A stretch of 64,000 bases of DNA, from positions 1-64,000 of the forward strand of contig NZ_PNBY01000009.1 in the NCBI RefSeq assembly GCF_005886875.1, read 5' to 3'. The stretch's first letter is position 1, and each line of letters starts with the position of its first letter. Position numbers and translations under genes: made by a program. Below, piece by piece: positions 16,954-25,643 of this stretch. The notes under the pieces are model-generated. The model was not told where the DNA came from, searched no databases, and saw only the letters and a program-made list of their open reading frames with translations. The stretch comes from Pseudoalteromonas aurantia. GTDB lineage: Bacteria > Pseudomonadota > Gammaproteobacteria > Enterobacterales > Alteromonadaceae.

Positions 16954-18207
16954 TTAATCTATCTCTACAATATTAGCGCCCAATAGATGTAACTTGCTTA
17001 GGATATTGTTGTAACCACGTTTAATCTGCCAAGAATCAGAAATAACCGTTTTACCTTCAGCTACCATGCCTAACATCAGCAATGCAATACCAGCTCGTAA
17101 ATCAAGAGCTTTTACATCTGCACCTTTAATATTATCGGTACCATTAATGATAAATAGATCACCATTGATTTCAGTATTAATATTCATCTTATTCATCTCT
17201 TCGCCATATGCATAACGACCAGGGAATCGCAAGTCAATAATATGACTAGTACCATTGCACATTGATGCAAATGCCGCAAATAAAGGTTGCATATCAGAAT
17301 TAATTCCAGGATAAGGCCCAGTGCTAATTTCAACTGGATAGCACTCACCTTCTGCAACAATAGCGCTATCATTACATCTGTATAAGTTAACTCCGCTCTC
17401 TCGAAGATGAATTAATGGTATTTCAAGGTCTTTAAAAGGGAAGTTTTCAATTTTAATTTCACTTTTCGTCATTGTTGCCAAAATAACCCATGTTAATGCT
17501 TCCATATTGTCTGGCATTACACAATGACGAATCGAAGATAGGGACTTAACCCCATTAATCTCAATTCTTTCTTGACCAAAAGCTTTAATATTTGCTCCTG
17601 ATTTATTCAAAAAATCAATTAAGTCGATAATTTCAGGACGAATATGGGGATTATATATTCGTGTAATACCACTTGCTAAACAACCAGCGAGAATAGCATT
17701 TTCCGTAGCACCAGTAGATCGCATTCGAAGGTGAATATCACAACCTTTTAGCCTTTCTTTTGATTCAGCTACTAAATAATCCCCATCTTCAGATATTTTT
17801 GCACCGAGCGATTCAAGTACATGAACATGAATATCATATTTACGCTCTCCTAATTTACACCCGCCAGGCAGCGGTACACGACCGTAACCATACTTAGCAA
17901 CTGAAGCACCTAGGATCAATAGGGTGTTTCGGATTGAGCGATCATGCCATTCGAGGTTCGTACTAATATCACTATCTTGTGAAATGACAACACTATCACC
18001 ATCAACGACAACTGACTTCCCCAAGTACCGCAACATATCCTCATGAATCTGTACATCTAAAAGGTTGCTTGGATAATTTGTCAATTCAACATTTTTATCG
18101 AATAGAATAGATGCTGCAAGCAAACGTAAAACACTATTTTTTGCACCACTAACTGTAACACTGCCTTTCAATTGACTTTTTTCGATTACAAATTTCTTAT
18201 CGTACAT
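16954..18207 (-). CDS. murA: MurA paralogue: UDP-GlcNAc enolpyruvyl transferase inside the polysaccharide operon
   Basis: 417 aa from the ATG at 18207, matching the family length (E. coli 419); an upstream ATG at 18237 would overlap rmlC by 26 bases. It belongs to the EPSP-synthase/MurA fold. All catalytic residues known from E. coli MurA have counterparts: Lys23 in GAKNS, Arg93, Cys117 in PGGCKLGER (the fosfomycin-target Cys), Asp305 in NSDMQ, Phe328/Arg331 and Arg397 in KRGYN. It is therefore expected to be active, transferring enolpyruvate from PEP to the 3-OH of UDP-GlcNAc or a related UDP-sugar. It lies between rmlC and murB in one operon. A housekeeping murA would not be expected here. 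Confidence 0.87.
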   Translation of the reverse strand: MYDKKFVIEKSQLKGSVTVSGAKNSVLRLLAASILFDKNVELTNYPSNLLDVQIHEDMLRYLGKSVVVDGDSVVISQDSDISTNLEWHDRSIRNTLLILGASVAKYGYGRVPLPGGCKLGERKYDIHVHVLESLGAKISEDGDYLVAESKERLKGCDIHLRMRSTGATENAILAGCLASGITRIYNPHIRPEIIDLIDFLNKSGANIKAFGQERIEINGVKSLSSIRHCVMPDNMEALTWVILATMTKSEIKIENFPFKDLEIPLIHLRESGVNLYRCNDSAIVAEGECYPVEISTGPYPGINSDMQPLFAAFASMCNGTSHIIDLRFPGRYAYGEEMNKMNINTEINGDLFIINGTDNIKGADVKALDLRAGIALLMLGMVAEGKTVISDSWQIKRGYNNILSKLHLLGANIVEID

Positions 18208-18211
18208 ACTT

Positions 18212-18748
18212 TTAAAACTCACTAAATTTAATTGCATTTAAATCTTTATTTGATAGTAGTGGTTCACACTCAATAGGCCACATGACGGCAAGTGCTGAAT
18301 CATCCCATCTAATCGAAATTTCGGCACTAGGATTATAATAATCTGTGCATTTATAAACAAACTCCGCCTCATCACTCGTCACATAGAAACCATGAGCAAA
18401 GCCTTCCGGTACCCACAGCTGACGCTTGTTTTCAGCAGATAGATACTCACCAACCCATTGACCAAACGTTGGCGAACCTTTGCGAATATCAACGGCCACA
18501 TCAAACACTTCACCAGAAACAACGCGAACTAACTTACCTTGGGTATTTTCAGTTTGGTAATGCAGTCCTCTTAAAATACCTTTTTTGGACTTTGAGTGAT
18601 TATCTTGTACAAAGGGGGTCGGCTTACCCGTCACTAATTCTTCAAACTGTTTTTGATTCCAGGTTTCCATAAAGAAACCACGCTCATCACCAAATACACT
18701 GGGTTCTATGATTTTTACATCAGGAATGCGAGTATCGATTACTTTCAT
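18212..18748 (-). CDS. rmlC: dTDP-4-dehydrorhamnose 3,5-epimerase
   Basis: 178-aa cupin. Family motifs include FGDERGFFMETW, FVQDNHSKSKKGILRGLHYQ, GKLVRVVSGEVFDVAVDIRKGSPTFG and WVPEGFAHGFYV. It epimerises C3 and C5 of dTDP-4-keto-6-deoxyglucose in dTDP-L-rhamnose synthesis. It lies 4 bases after rmlD; there is only one rmlC in the window although rmlA and rmlB occur twice. The gene is visibly less AT-rich than murA downstream, marking the edge of the variable block. Confidence 0.93.
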   Translation of the reverse strand: MKVIDTRIPDVKIIEPSVFGDERGFFMETWNQKQFEELVTGKPTPFVQDNHSKSKKGILRGLHYQTENTQGKLVRVVSGEVFDVAVDIRKGSPTFGQWVGEYLSAENKRQLWVPEGFAHGFYVTSDEAEFVYKCTDYYNPSAEISIRWDDSALAVMWPIECEPLLSNKDLNAIKFSEF

Positions 18749-18752
18749 TTTG

Positions 18753-19634
18753 TTATTCCGTATACGCTTGAATATTGTTTAACGCGGCCTTCCAATCACT
18801 CGCTTTAACCGACAAACCTAGCGTGATTTTTTCAGTACTTAAACGAGAATTACTTGGACGCTGAGCGGGGGTTGGGTATTGGTCAGTGGTGATACTCGTT
18901 AATCTCGGTTTTTTCTCAAGAACGCCTTGTACAACCGCAACATCAAAAATGGCATCAGCAAAGTCAAACCAACTGACGTGAGGCAAACCCGAGTAATGGT
19001 AAACACCGTACTCAACAGCATCACCTTGATTAATTCGCTTCGCTATTTGAATCAATGCACACGCAATATCACCCGCATAAGTTGGCCCGCCAAACTGGTC
19101 GCCGACAATACTCAATGCGACTCTGTTATCACCTAAACGCAGCATGGTTTTCACGAAGTTATTGCCGCTCTCACCAAATACCCATGCTGTACGAAGGATA
19201 ATGTGTTTTTCACATGCTTCAGCAACAGCGATTTCACCGGCGAGCTTACTTTTACCGTAAACCCCTTGCGGGTTTGTCGCATCCGTTTCTACATACTCGC
19301 CCGCTTTATTGCCTTCAAAGACATAATCGGTCGAGATATGCAGCATTGCAGCACCAACGCTCTGCGCTGCTTGTGCGAGGTATTTGGGACCATCACGGTT
19401 TATCGCGTAAGAAAGGTCGACTTCCTCTTCAGCCTTATCAACCGCGGTATGTGCCGCTGCATTAATAATGATGGTAGGCTCAAATTCAGCCACCGTAGCA
19501 TTGACGGCATCTTGACTGGTGATATCAAGATGCACTCTATCAAGCGCTAGCACTTCCGTATTCTCATGCTTCGCTAACTGTTCAGTTAGACTCGAGCCAA
19601 CTTGGCCATGACTGCCTGTAATTAAGATACGCAT
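18753..19634 (-). CDS. rmlD: dTDP-4-dehydrorhamnose reductase
   Basis: 293 aa. Short-chain dehydrogenase with the N-terminal GSHGQVGSSL nucleotide motif, NAAAHTAVDKAE, STDYVFEG and the Tyr-x3-Lys pair in GVYGKSKLAGE. It reduces dTDP-4-keto-L-rhamnose to dTDP-L-rhamnose with NADPH. Its ATG overlaps the rmlA stop by one base (TGATG). Together with rmlB, rmlA and rmlC it makes a complete rhamnose pathway for module A. Confidence 0.93.
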   Translation of the reverse strand: MRILITGSHGQVGSSLTEQLAKHENTEVLALDRVHLDITSQDAVNATVAEFEPTIIINAAAHTAVDKAEEEVDLSYAINRDGPKYLAQAAQSVGAAMLHISTDYVFEGNKAGEYVETDATNPQGVYGKSKLAGEIAVAEACEKHIILRTAWVFGESGNNFVKTMLRLGDNRVALSIVGDQFGGPTYAGDIACALIQIAKRINQGDAVEYGVYHYSGLPHVSWFDFADAIFDVAVVQGVLEKKPRLTSITTDQYPTPAQRPSNSRLSTEKITLGLSVKASDWKAALNNIQAYTE

Positions 19635-20527
19635 CAGCTTACTGCCTTTTTCTGAGCTTCAGTCACTAGGCGTGTCAAATACTGACCGTATTCGTTTTTC
19701 ATCATCGGCTTAGCCAGTGTCAATACTTGCTCATCACTCAGCCAACCGTTGCGCCATGCGATTTCTTCTAAACAAGCGACTTTCAAGCCTTGAACATTCT
19801 CAATCGTTTGTACGAAAGATGAGGCTTCATGAAGGCTTTCGTGAGTCCCTGTATCTAACCACGCAAAGCCACGACCCAATAATTCAACGTTCAACGAGCC
19901 GTCATTGAGGTACATTTCATTGAGTGTGGTAATTTCTAATTCACCACGATGAGATGGCTTCACTTGCTTGGCCATTTCCACCACGCGGTTATCATAGAAA
20001 TACAAGCCAGTTACTGCATAGTTGGATTTTGGTACTTTTGGTTTTTCTTCGATCGAAACGACTTTCATCTCTTCATTAAATTCAACCACTCCAAAACGCT
20101 CTGGGTCTTTCACTTGGTAACCGAACACCGTTGATAAACCTTGCGATGTTAACTCTCTCGCCTTTGTTAATTGGCGACTAAAAGACTGACCGTAGAAGAT
20201 GTTATCGCCTAGCACTAAACACACACTGTCATCACCAATAAACTCTTCACCAATAATAAATGCTTGCGCTAGACCATCTGGGCTTGGCTGAATCGCGTAC
20301 TCAAGGTTAATACCGAAATCCGAGCCATCACCAAGTAAACGCTGAAAGCCAGCATTGTCTTCTGGTGTCGTGATGATCAAAATATCTTTAATACCAGCAA
20401 GCATTAATGTAGAAATCGGGTAAAACACCATAGGCTTGTCATAAATCGGCAAGAGTTGTTTTGATACGCCGCGCGTTAATGGGTATAAACGTGTGCCAGA
20501 ACCACCAGCTAGAACAATACCTTTCAT
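19634..20527 (-). CDS. rmlA: Glucose-1-phosphate thymidylyltransferase, copy 1
   Basis: 297 aa. The N-terminal pyrophosphorylase signature [13 protein letters not shown] is followed by [19 protein letters not shown] and [20 protein letters not shown]. It couples glucose-1-phosphate and dTTP to dTDP-glucose, the first step toward dTDP-rhamnose. It overlaps rmlB by one base (TAATG). A paralogue lies at 41173-42045. Confidence 0.94.
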   Translation of the reverse strand: MKGIVLAGGSGTRLYPLTRGVSKQLLPIYDKPMVFYPISTLMLAGIKDILIITTPEDNAGFQRLLGDGSDFGINLEYAIQPSPDGLAQAFIIGEEFIGDDSVCLVLGDNIFYGQSFSRQLTKARELTSQGLSTVFGYQVKDPERFGVVEFNEEMKVVSIEEKPKVPKSNYAVTGLYFYDNRVVEMAKQVKPSHRGELEITTLNEMYLNDGSLNVELLGRGFAWLDTGTHESLHEASSFVQTIENVQGLKVACLEEIAWRNGWLSDEQVLTLAKPMMKNEYGQYLTRLVTEAQKKAVS

Positions 20528-21624
20528 TACTTCTTCACCTTCGATTCAGTTGTTTCTACACCCAAGCGTTCACGTTGGTAACTGCCATCTTGTACATTTT
20601 GACACCACTTAGCGTTATCTAAGTACCATTGCACTGTTTTTCGAAGACCTGTTTCAAACGTCTCTTCTGGCGTCCAATCTAGTTCACGTTGCATTTTACT
20701 CGAATCAATAGCGTAGCGGCGGTCGTGACCAGGACGATCTTGAACATAGGTGATCTGCTCTGCATACGCTGACTCTTTCGGTACTAACGTATCTAAGATT
20801 TCACAAATTGTGTTTACGACTTCGAGGTTTTTCTTCTCGTTGTGACCACCGATATTGTAGGTCTCTCCCACTTTCCCTTCCTTCACCACTTTGTAGAGCG
20901 CGCGGGCGTGGTCTTCGACAAATAGCCAGTCACGGATTTGGTCGCCTTTACCGTAGATAGGTAACTCTTTACCTTCTAGCGCATTAAGGATAACCAGTGG
21001 AATCAGCTTCTCGGGAAAGTGATACGGGCCGTAGTTATTCGAGCAGTTGGTTACGATAGTTGGTAGGCCGTAGGTGCGTAACCATGCACGAACAAGGTGA
21101 TCGCTCGATGCTTTTGATGCCGAGTATGGGCTGGATGGCTCATAAGATGTCGTTTCCAGGAACATTGGTAGCTCTGCACCTTCTGGAACCTCATCTGGGT
21201 GCGGGAGGTCACCATACACCTCATCAGTCGAGATGTGATGAAAACGGAACTCTGCTTTCGCTCGTTCTTCAAGCGTGTTCCAGTATTCGCGTGTCGCTTC
21301 TAGTAGCGTATATGTACCAACAATGTTGGTTTCGATAAACGCCGCTGGGCCAGTGATTGAACGGTCAACATGTGATTCAGCCGCAAGGTGCATCACCGCA
21401 TCCGGTTGGTGCACTTTAAACACGCGGTCTAGTTCTGCTCGATTACAAATATCGACTTGCTCAAAGACATAACGATCACTTGAATCCACTTCGATAAGAG
21501 ATTCCAAATTACCTGCGTAAGTAAGCTTATCAACGTTAACCACGCTGTCAGATGTATTATTTATGATATGACGAATGACTGCAGAGCCGATAAAGCCAGC
21601 ACCACCAGTGACGAGGATCTTCAT
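20527..21624 (-). CDS. rmlB: dTDP-glucose 4,6-dehydratase, copy 1
   Basis: 365 aa. NAD-dependent extended [38 protein letters not shown], Tyr-x3-Lys in [10 protein letters not shown] and [14 protein letters not shown]. It forms dTDP-4-keto-6-deoxyglucose. It is the first gene after the 680-base ops-containing leader and so the first translated gene expected to benefit from RfaH antitermination. A paralogue is at 42047-43102; this copy has a C-terminal extension of about 14 residues. Confidence 0.94.
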   Translation of the reverse strand: MKILVTGGAGFIGSAVIRHIINNTSDSVVNVDKLTYAGNLESLIEVDSSDRYVFEQVDICNRAELDRVFKVHQPDAVMHLAAESHVDRSITGPAAFIETNIVGTYTLLEATREYWNTLEERAKAEFRFHHISTDEVYGDLPHPDEVPEGAELPMFLETTSYEPSSPYSASKASSDHLVRAWLRTYGLPTIVTNCSNNYGPYHFPEKLIPLVILNALEGKELPIYGKGDQIRDWLFVEDHARALYKVVKEGKVGETYNIGGHNEKKNLEVVNTICEILDTLVPKESAYAEQITYVQDRPGHDRRYAIDSSKMQRELDWTPEETFETGLRKTVQWYLDNAKWCQNVQDGSYQRERLGVETTESKVKK

Positions 21625-21875
21625 AGTTTTCTCTTGTAATATATCATTTAGAACAACTCACGAGTGTGAAGATGTATAGAATTTTTGAGGTTTAATCTAA
21701 CGAGAATATCCCAGCCAATGCTGAGACACTTTTTATTCATTTTGAGACCGTCTATTTTAAACAATTCCTTATAAAACCTAGATTTTACTGTCTTTTTAAA
21801 AACCGCCCTAATAGGCAACCAAACCGTCTTTTGCGCTTTTGGCTGGCTATTACTTGCTAACAAGCTGCATTTGGA

Positions 21876-21887
21876 CACGCTACCGCC
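21876..21887 (-). promoter_or_regulatory. ops element (JUMPstart) for RfaH recruitment
   Basis: The minus strand reads GGCGGTAGCGTG, a perfect match to the operon-polarity-suppressor core, preceded by CCAAACCTAAG. In Enterobacteria RNA polymerase pauses at ops and RfaH binds the exposed non-template strand, becoming a processive antiterminator and ribosome recruiter. Here it lies 250 bases before rmlB and 420 bases after an rfaH gene, in the correct orientation for the long module A operon. Confidence 0.88.
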
Positions 21888-22203
21888 CTTAGGTTTGGCT
21901 CCTAAAAGCAATCAGTTAAGACTTTTCACTTTTATACTGTTTTCTCTTTAAAAAAAGTACCAAAAAAGGAACTTTAAATTAACAAACATGTAATTAAGGC
22001 GTTGTATAACAGGCATTTGTCCAACAGGTGTATGTACGCCTTTTTATAAACAATGCTCTGATATTCTACCTACTTTCTTGTACAGCGTTGCAGCAACACT
22101 TTTCTAATAAATAATTTTGACGTTTCAATAAAACGAGGCAAAGTTCGAGTTATTGCTCACAGTCTACGGTAATTTAATTTCAGATACGGTTAGTACCTTA
22201 TGT

Positions 22204-22236
22204 CTAACGGCTAACGGCTAACGGCTAACGGCTAAC
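22204..22236. repeat. Heptanucleotide tandem repeat (CTAACGG)
   Basis: Four perfect CTAACGG units (22204-22231) plus a partial fifth. Located in the leader between rfaH and the ops element, so slippage could change leader length without touching a coding frame. Confidence 0.9.
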
Positions 22237-22304
22237 CAGCAATTTAAAAGAATATATGATTTACCTGAACACTTTTGCTTTATTTTAAACAAAACGGATT
22301 AATT

Positions 22305-22820
22305 CTAAATTAAGGCGACGCTGGTATTATCTAAGCGAAGTTTGCAAGATTGATTAAGCAGTTCAATTAATATAGAACAACGCCTATCTCCTTCTGCCTG
22401 CATGAAAATACCTTCGATATTTTTATACACACCATCACAAACCACAACTTTAGCGCCAATCTGAATTGACTCATCAATTATAAGTTTACTTTTTTCTTTC
22501 AATTCAACTATTAAAGAATCCGGGACAACCTGTGGTCGCCCTGCATAAGTAACATAACCATAAACTCCTAAAGTATTTTTCACTTTGGATGCAAGGTGTG
22601 ATGACGGATCTAAATATACAAAAATGTACCCAGGAAAAAGCGCTTCATTTTTAACTGCTCTTTTGCCTTTTCTTATTTTGGCCACTTCAACATTTGGATA
22701 GTAAGATACAATGCATTGATTCGTAAAATTTAAATGTGCTCTCGATTCTTGTTTAGATTTACACCTAACTAAAAACCACTTCTTGCTAGCCATTTCATCC
22801 ATGTTTTCTTGTAATTGCAT
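22305..22820 (-). CDS. rfaH: RfaH-type specialised NusG paralogue (transcription antiterminator)
   Basis: 171 aa (E. coli RfaH 162). The N-terminal NGN domain reads KKWFLVRCKSKQE, KIRKGKRAVKNEALFPGYIFVYLDP and LGVYGYVTYAGRPQVVP, close to the RGKR-EPLFP region of RfaH. The C-terminal KOW domain starts at about residue 121 (GAKVVVCDGVYKNIEGIF). AGAGG precedes the ATG. Role: binds RNA polymerase paused at ops, suppresses Rho- and intrinsic termination, and recruits ribosomes. Genes for RfaH are usually unlinked to their targets; this one sits after wzc and directly before an ops-containing leader, pointing to a dedicated local circuit (inference). Confidence 0.88.
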   Translation of the reverse strand: MQLQENMDEMASKKWFLVRCKSKQESRAHLNFTNQCIVSYYPNVEVAKIRKGKRAVKNEALFPGYIFVYLDPSSHLASKVKNTLGVYGYVTYAGRPQVVPDSLIVELKEKSKLIIDESIQIGAKVVVCDGVYKNIEGIFMQAEGDRRCSILIELLNQSCKLRLDNTSVALI

Positions 22821-22932
22821 CTTTTGAACCTCTAAGCAGAAATAGGCTAATTCTAAAAATTGAATATTAGGTTAAATTAATCAATAAGCTATTTTTTTAC
22901 AGTTAAAGCTGATTGAGTTCTATACTATTTGC

Positions 22933-25182
22933 CTACTTATCACTATTGTATTCATAGTTATAATATCCATAGTACCCATAAGCATTACTTGCTTTTTTAA
23001 CCACACCATTAAATACAACGCCTTTTACATCAATACCATTTTGCTCGAAACGATTACGCGTTATTTCAAGCTCTTTAACATGGTTTAAACCAAAGCGCGT
23101 TACTAGTAGTGTACTGCCTGCATGTGCACTGACAATAGCAGGGTCTGTTACCGCAAGAATGGGCGGGGTATCTATAATGACCAAATCATATTTACTACTT
23201 ACTTCTTCAACTAACTTGCTAAAGTTGCTATGCATTAAAAGCTCTGAAGGGTTTGGTGGTATTTGGCCTCTGGTTATTACGTCTAAATTAGCGACTTGGC
23301 TAGGCTTAGTCACATCAGTCAAACTTAACCGGCCTGATAAGTAGTCACTCAAGCCGTTATCCCATTTCATACCGAACTGTGTTTGCAGGTAGCCTTTTCG
23401 CATATCAGCATCAATAATCAGTACCTTTTTATCACTTTGCGCTAAAACAGTTGCTAAGTTAACTGAAATAAATGATTTACCCACACCAGGGCTTGGGCCT
23501 GAAATGGCAATTATGTTATTTTTAGCCTCCATCATGGCAAAGTGCAGGCTCGTTCTGAGGCTTCGCAATGCTTCAATAGAGAGGTCCGCAGGGTTATCTA
23601 CTGCGAGTATTGACTTAGCTTTTTGGGTTTTACCCTTACGCGCCCTTGCAAAACCAGTCAGTTTAACCTGGTATTCTGAGTAAGGTACACTGGCATATAC
23701 TGGTAGGCCTAACGCCTCAATTTCACTTGGGTCCTCAATACCTTTGTGCATTGCTTTTTGCACCAATACAATCGCAACAGCAAGCATACCGCCTAACATA
23801 GTTGCTATAACCACGATCAATGCTTTTTTAGGTTTAACGGGTTTAGAGCGGTTCACTTCTGCATAATCAATGATACGTACATTACCTACGGTGCCTGCGC
23901 GTACTATGTCAAGCTCTTGGGTTTTGGCAAGTAATAATGTGTAAATTTCGTTATTGACTTCAACATCTCGTGTTAAACGCAGCAGCTCTTGTTGCGTTTC
24001 AGGCAAAACTTGTACTTCGCCTGCCAACTTACGCTTTTGCTCTTTAACTACATCAATTTGCTCAATAACCCCAAGGTACGATGGGTGTTCTCTTTTAAAC
24101 TTACGACTAAGCTCTAACCTTTTTAAATCAAGCTCTTGGAGCTTTGTATCAAGTTTTACTATTTGCTCAAGTACCGCTTGGGTTTCTAACGAAATATTAA
24201 CTGACTCGCGTTTTACTTGGTATTCATTAAATAACTGTTCAGCTTCTTCCAGTTGCTTTTTGACTTCTGGTAATTGGACATTTAAAAACTCTAATGACTT
24301 TTGCGCTTCAGCACTATTGCGCTCAACGTTTCTGCGTACATAAACACTCGCTACTTTATCAAGTACTTGTTCAGCATACGCCGAATATGCATGCTGCAAG
24401 CTTAAATTTATAATGCCTGAATCTTTGCCTTTTTCACTTGCACTAATATCGGCTTGTAAATCAAGCACCGTATTTAATCTATCTCTTTTAGTAATAAAGA
24501 ACTCGGTATTAGCTCTTGCGACTAACGTTTTAACTATTAGCGTAAACATGCCATTAGTTAACTCGCTACCGACTGCACCACTTAAAATCACGTTACCATT
24601 CGCATCGAGTAGCTCAAGTTGATTTTGCCCTTTAGCGACTAATGTAAATTGCTGACCAATCGCATTCGCAGGTACGTCGAATCGAAAGATATCTAACTGT
24701 TCACCGCCCCAAGCATAACTATCGGCACCAAAACTTGGCGCTGCGAGCTCATCAGGTTGACTGGGTGAAAACGAGCGAAACATCTTCCCGCCAATAAGCG
24801 GGAAGTGGTTATAGCCAATCGCAATATCAAGTTTTAAAGCATCAACTGCTTCACCAATAATACTACGTGATTTAAGCAGTTCTATTTCAGTCACTGCGGC
24901 AGAGGTGCTTTCAAACATGCCAGCCATGTCATCAAAACCAGGGACTGATCCGCCCTTTTCTTCTACTTGGATCATGGCCGTTGCTTGGTATATTGGCGTG
25001 CTTAACAGTGCATACGCAATACCGACCAGCATAAATAGCGCAGTCACTGAGATAATAAAAAGCTTTCTATCGAGCAGCGCACCAAACAGCGCCATTAAAT
25101 CTATTTCTTGCGAGTCTTGTTGAGCTGTTTCTCTAACTTGTTTTGTTTGTTGGTTTGCAACAAAATTAGGCTGAGCATTCAT
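22933..25182 (-). CDS. wzc: Wzc: polysaccharide co-polymerase and bacterial tyrosine autokinase
   Basis: 749 aa from the ATG at 25182, chosen because AAAGGTG lies just upstream and the next gene ends nearby. Wzz domain with a first membrane helix (~residues 41-62), a coiled-coil periplasmic part, a second helix (~455-475) and a cytoplasmic BY-kinase: Walker A GPSPGVGKS (~561-569), Walker A' VLIIDADMRKG (~587-597), Walker B LVIIDTPP and a C-terminal cluster with seven tyrosines in YGYYGYYNYEY. It controls polymer length and export together with Wza; autophosphorylation is reversed by Wzb. It belongs to the wza-wzb-wzc set typical of group 1 capsule systems. Confidence 0.93.
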   Translation of the reverse strand: MNAQPNFVANQQTKQVRETAQQDSQEIDLMALFGALLDRKLFIISVTALFMLVGIAYALLSTPIYQATAMIQVEEKGGSVPGFDDMAGMFESTSAAVTEIELLKSRSIIGEAVDALKLDIAIGYNHFPLIGGKMFRSFSPSQPDELAAPSFGADSYAWGGEQLDIFRFDVPANAIGQQFTLVAKGQNQLELLDANGNVILSGAVGSELTNGMFTLIVKTLVARANTEFFITKRDRLNTVLDLQADISASEKGKDSGIINLSLQHAYSAYAEQVLDKVASVYVRRNVERNSAEAQKSLEFLNVQLPEVKKQLEEAEQLFNEYQVKRESVNISLETQAVLEQIVKLDTKLQELDLKRLELSRKFKREHPSYLGVIEQIDVVKEQKRKLAGEVQVLPETQQELLRLTRDVEVNNEIYTLLLAKTQELDIVRAGTVGNVRIIDYAEVNRSKPVKPKKALIVVIATMLGGMLAVAIVLVQKAMHKGIEDPSEIEALGLPVYASVPYSEYQVKLTGFARARKGKTQKAKSILAVDNPADLSIEALRSLRTSLHFAMMEAKNNIIAISGPSPGVGKSFISVNLATVLAQSDKKVLIIDADMRKGYLQTQFGMKWDNGLSDYLSGRLSLTDVTKPSQVANLDVITRGQIPPNPSELLMHSNFSKLVEEVSSKYDLVIIDTPPILAVTDPAIVSAHAGSTLLVTRFGLNHVKELEITRNRFEQNGIDVKGVVFNGVVKKASNAYGYYGYYNYEYNSDK

Positions 25183-25199
25183 AAACGCACCTTTAATCC

Positions 25200-25634
25200 C
25201 TATAAATACTTTTGCCAAGCGCCACACGCGCGCTCAATTAACTCGTACACATGCTCAAACGCTTCTCGCGATTGGCGATATGGATCGGGTATTTCTTTAT
25301 CATCAAGCCACTTGCCTAACAAAAAAGTTTTACCTCGTGCTTGTGGGTAACGATGACATAAGTCAGATAAATGCCGCTGTTCCATCACTAAAATCACACT
25401 GTTTTCGGCAACGAGGGATGAATTTAACTGCCTGCCTTTATGAGCTAACATATCTATATTTTGCTGCTGTGCTAGTTCCACAGCGGTTGCATCGGCACTT
25501 TTACCTTCAAGCGCGGTCAGCCCTGCTGATGAAACTCGAATAGCTTTATTTTGTAACTTGTCTTTTAAAATATACTCTGCGGTGGGGCTGCGGCATATGT
25601 TACCAGCGCAGACCACTAAAATACTATCAAACAT
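25200..25634 (-). CDS. wzb: Low-molecular-weight protein tyrosine phosphatase
   Basis: 144 aa. The active-site P-loop CAGNICRS (Cys9 and Arg15 of the C-x5-R motif) is near the N-terminus, and the general-acid Asp lies in IPDPYRQS. It dephosphorylates the tyrosine cluster of Wzc. It sits 17 bases before the wzc start and 9 bases after wza, in the usual wza-wzb-wzc order. Confidence 0.93.
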   Translation of the reverse strand: MFDSILVVCAGNICRSPTAEYILKDKLQNKAIRVSSAGLTALEGKSADATAVELAQQQNIDMLAHKGRQLNSSLVAENSVILVMEQRHLSDLCHRYPQARGKTFLLGKWLDDKEIPDPYRQSREAFEHVYELIERACGAWQKYL

Positions 25635-25643
25635 ATTGTGCCC

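Larger units (their letters stand above)
21625..22304 (-). other. 680-base untranslated leader between rfaH and rmlB
   Basis: No convincing gene. On the minus strand it holds, in order, the heptamer repeat (22236-22204), a T/A-rich segment with TATAAA near 21940, the ops element (21887-21876), a second partial GGGCGGT about 80 bases later, and a short in-frame stretch ending just before rmlB whose residues include LSIGWDILVRLNL. An 87-codon open frame at 21911-21648 spans the ops element and is treated as incidental because it lacks a ribosome site. The arrangement matches JUMPstart leaders of O-antigen and capsule operons. Confidence 0.75.

Noticed and set aside
21648-21911. 87-codon minus-strand open frame before rmlB
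   Set aside because: It covers the ops element, has no ribosome site at its first ATG and no recognisable protein; treated as leader, with its 3' part noted as a finding.
22021-22045. Plus-strand hairpin with T-run (GGTGTATGTACGCC, TTTTTA)
   Set aside because: Short imperfect stem and no plus-strand gene upstream; not called a terminator.
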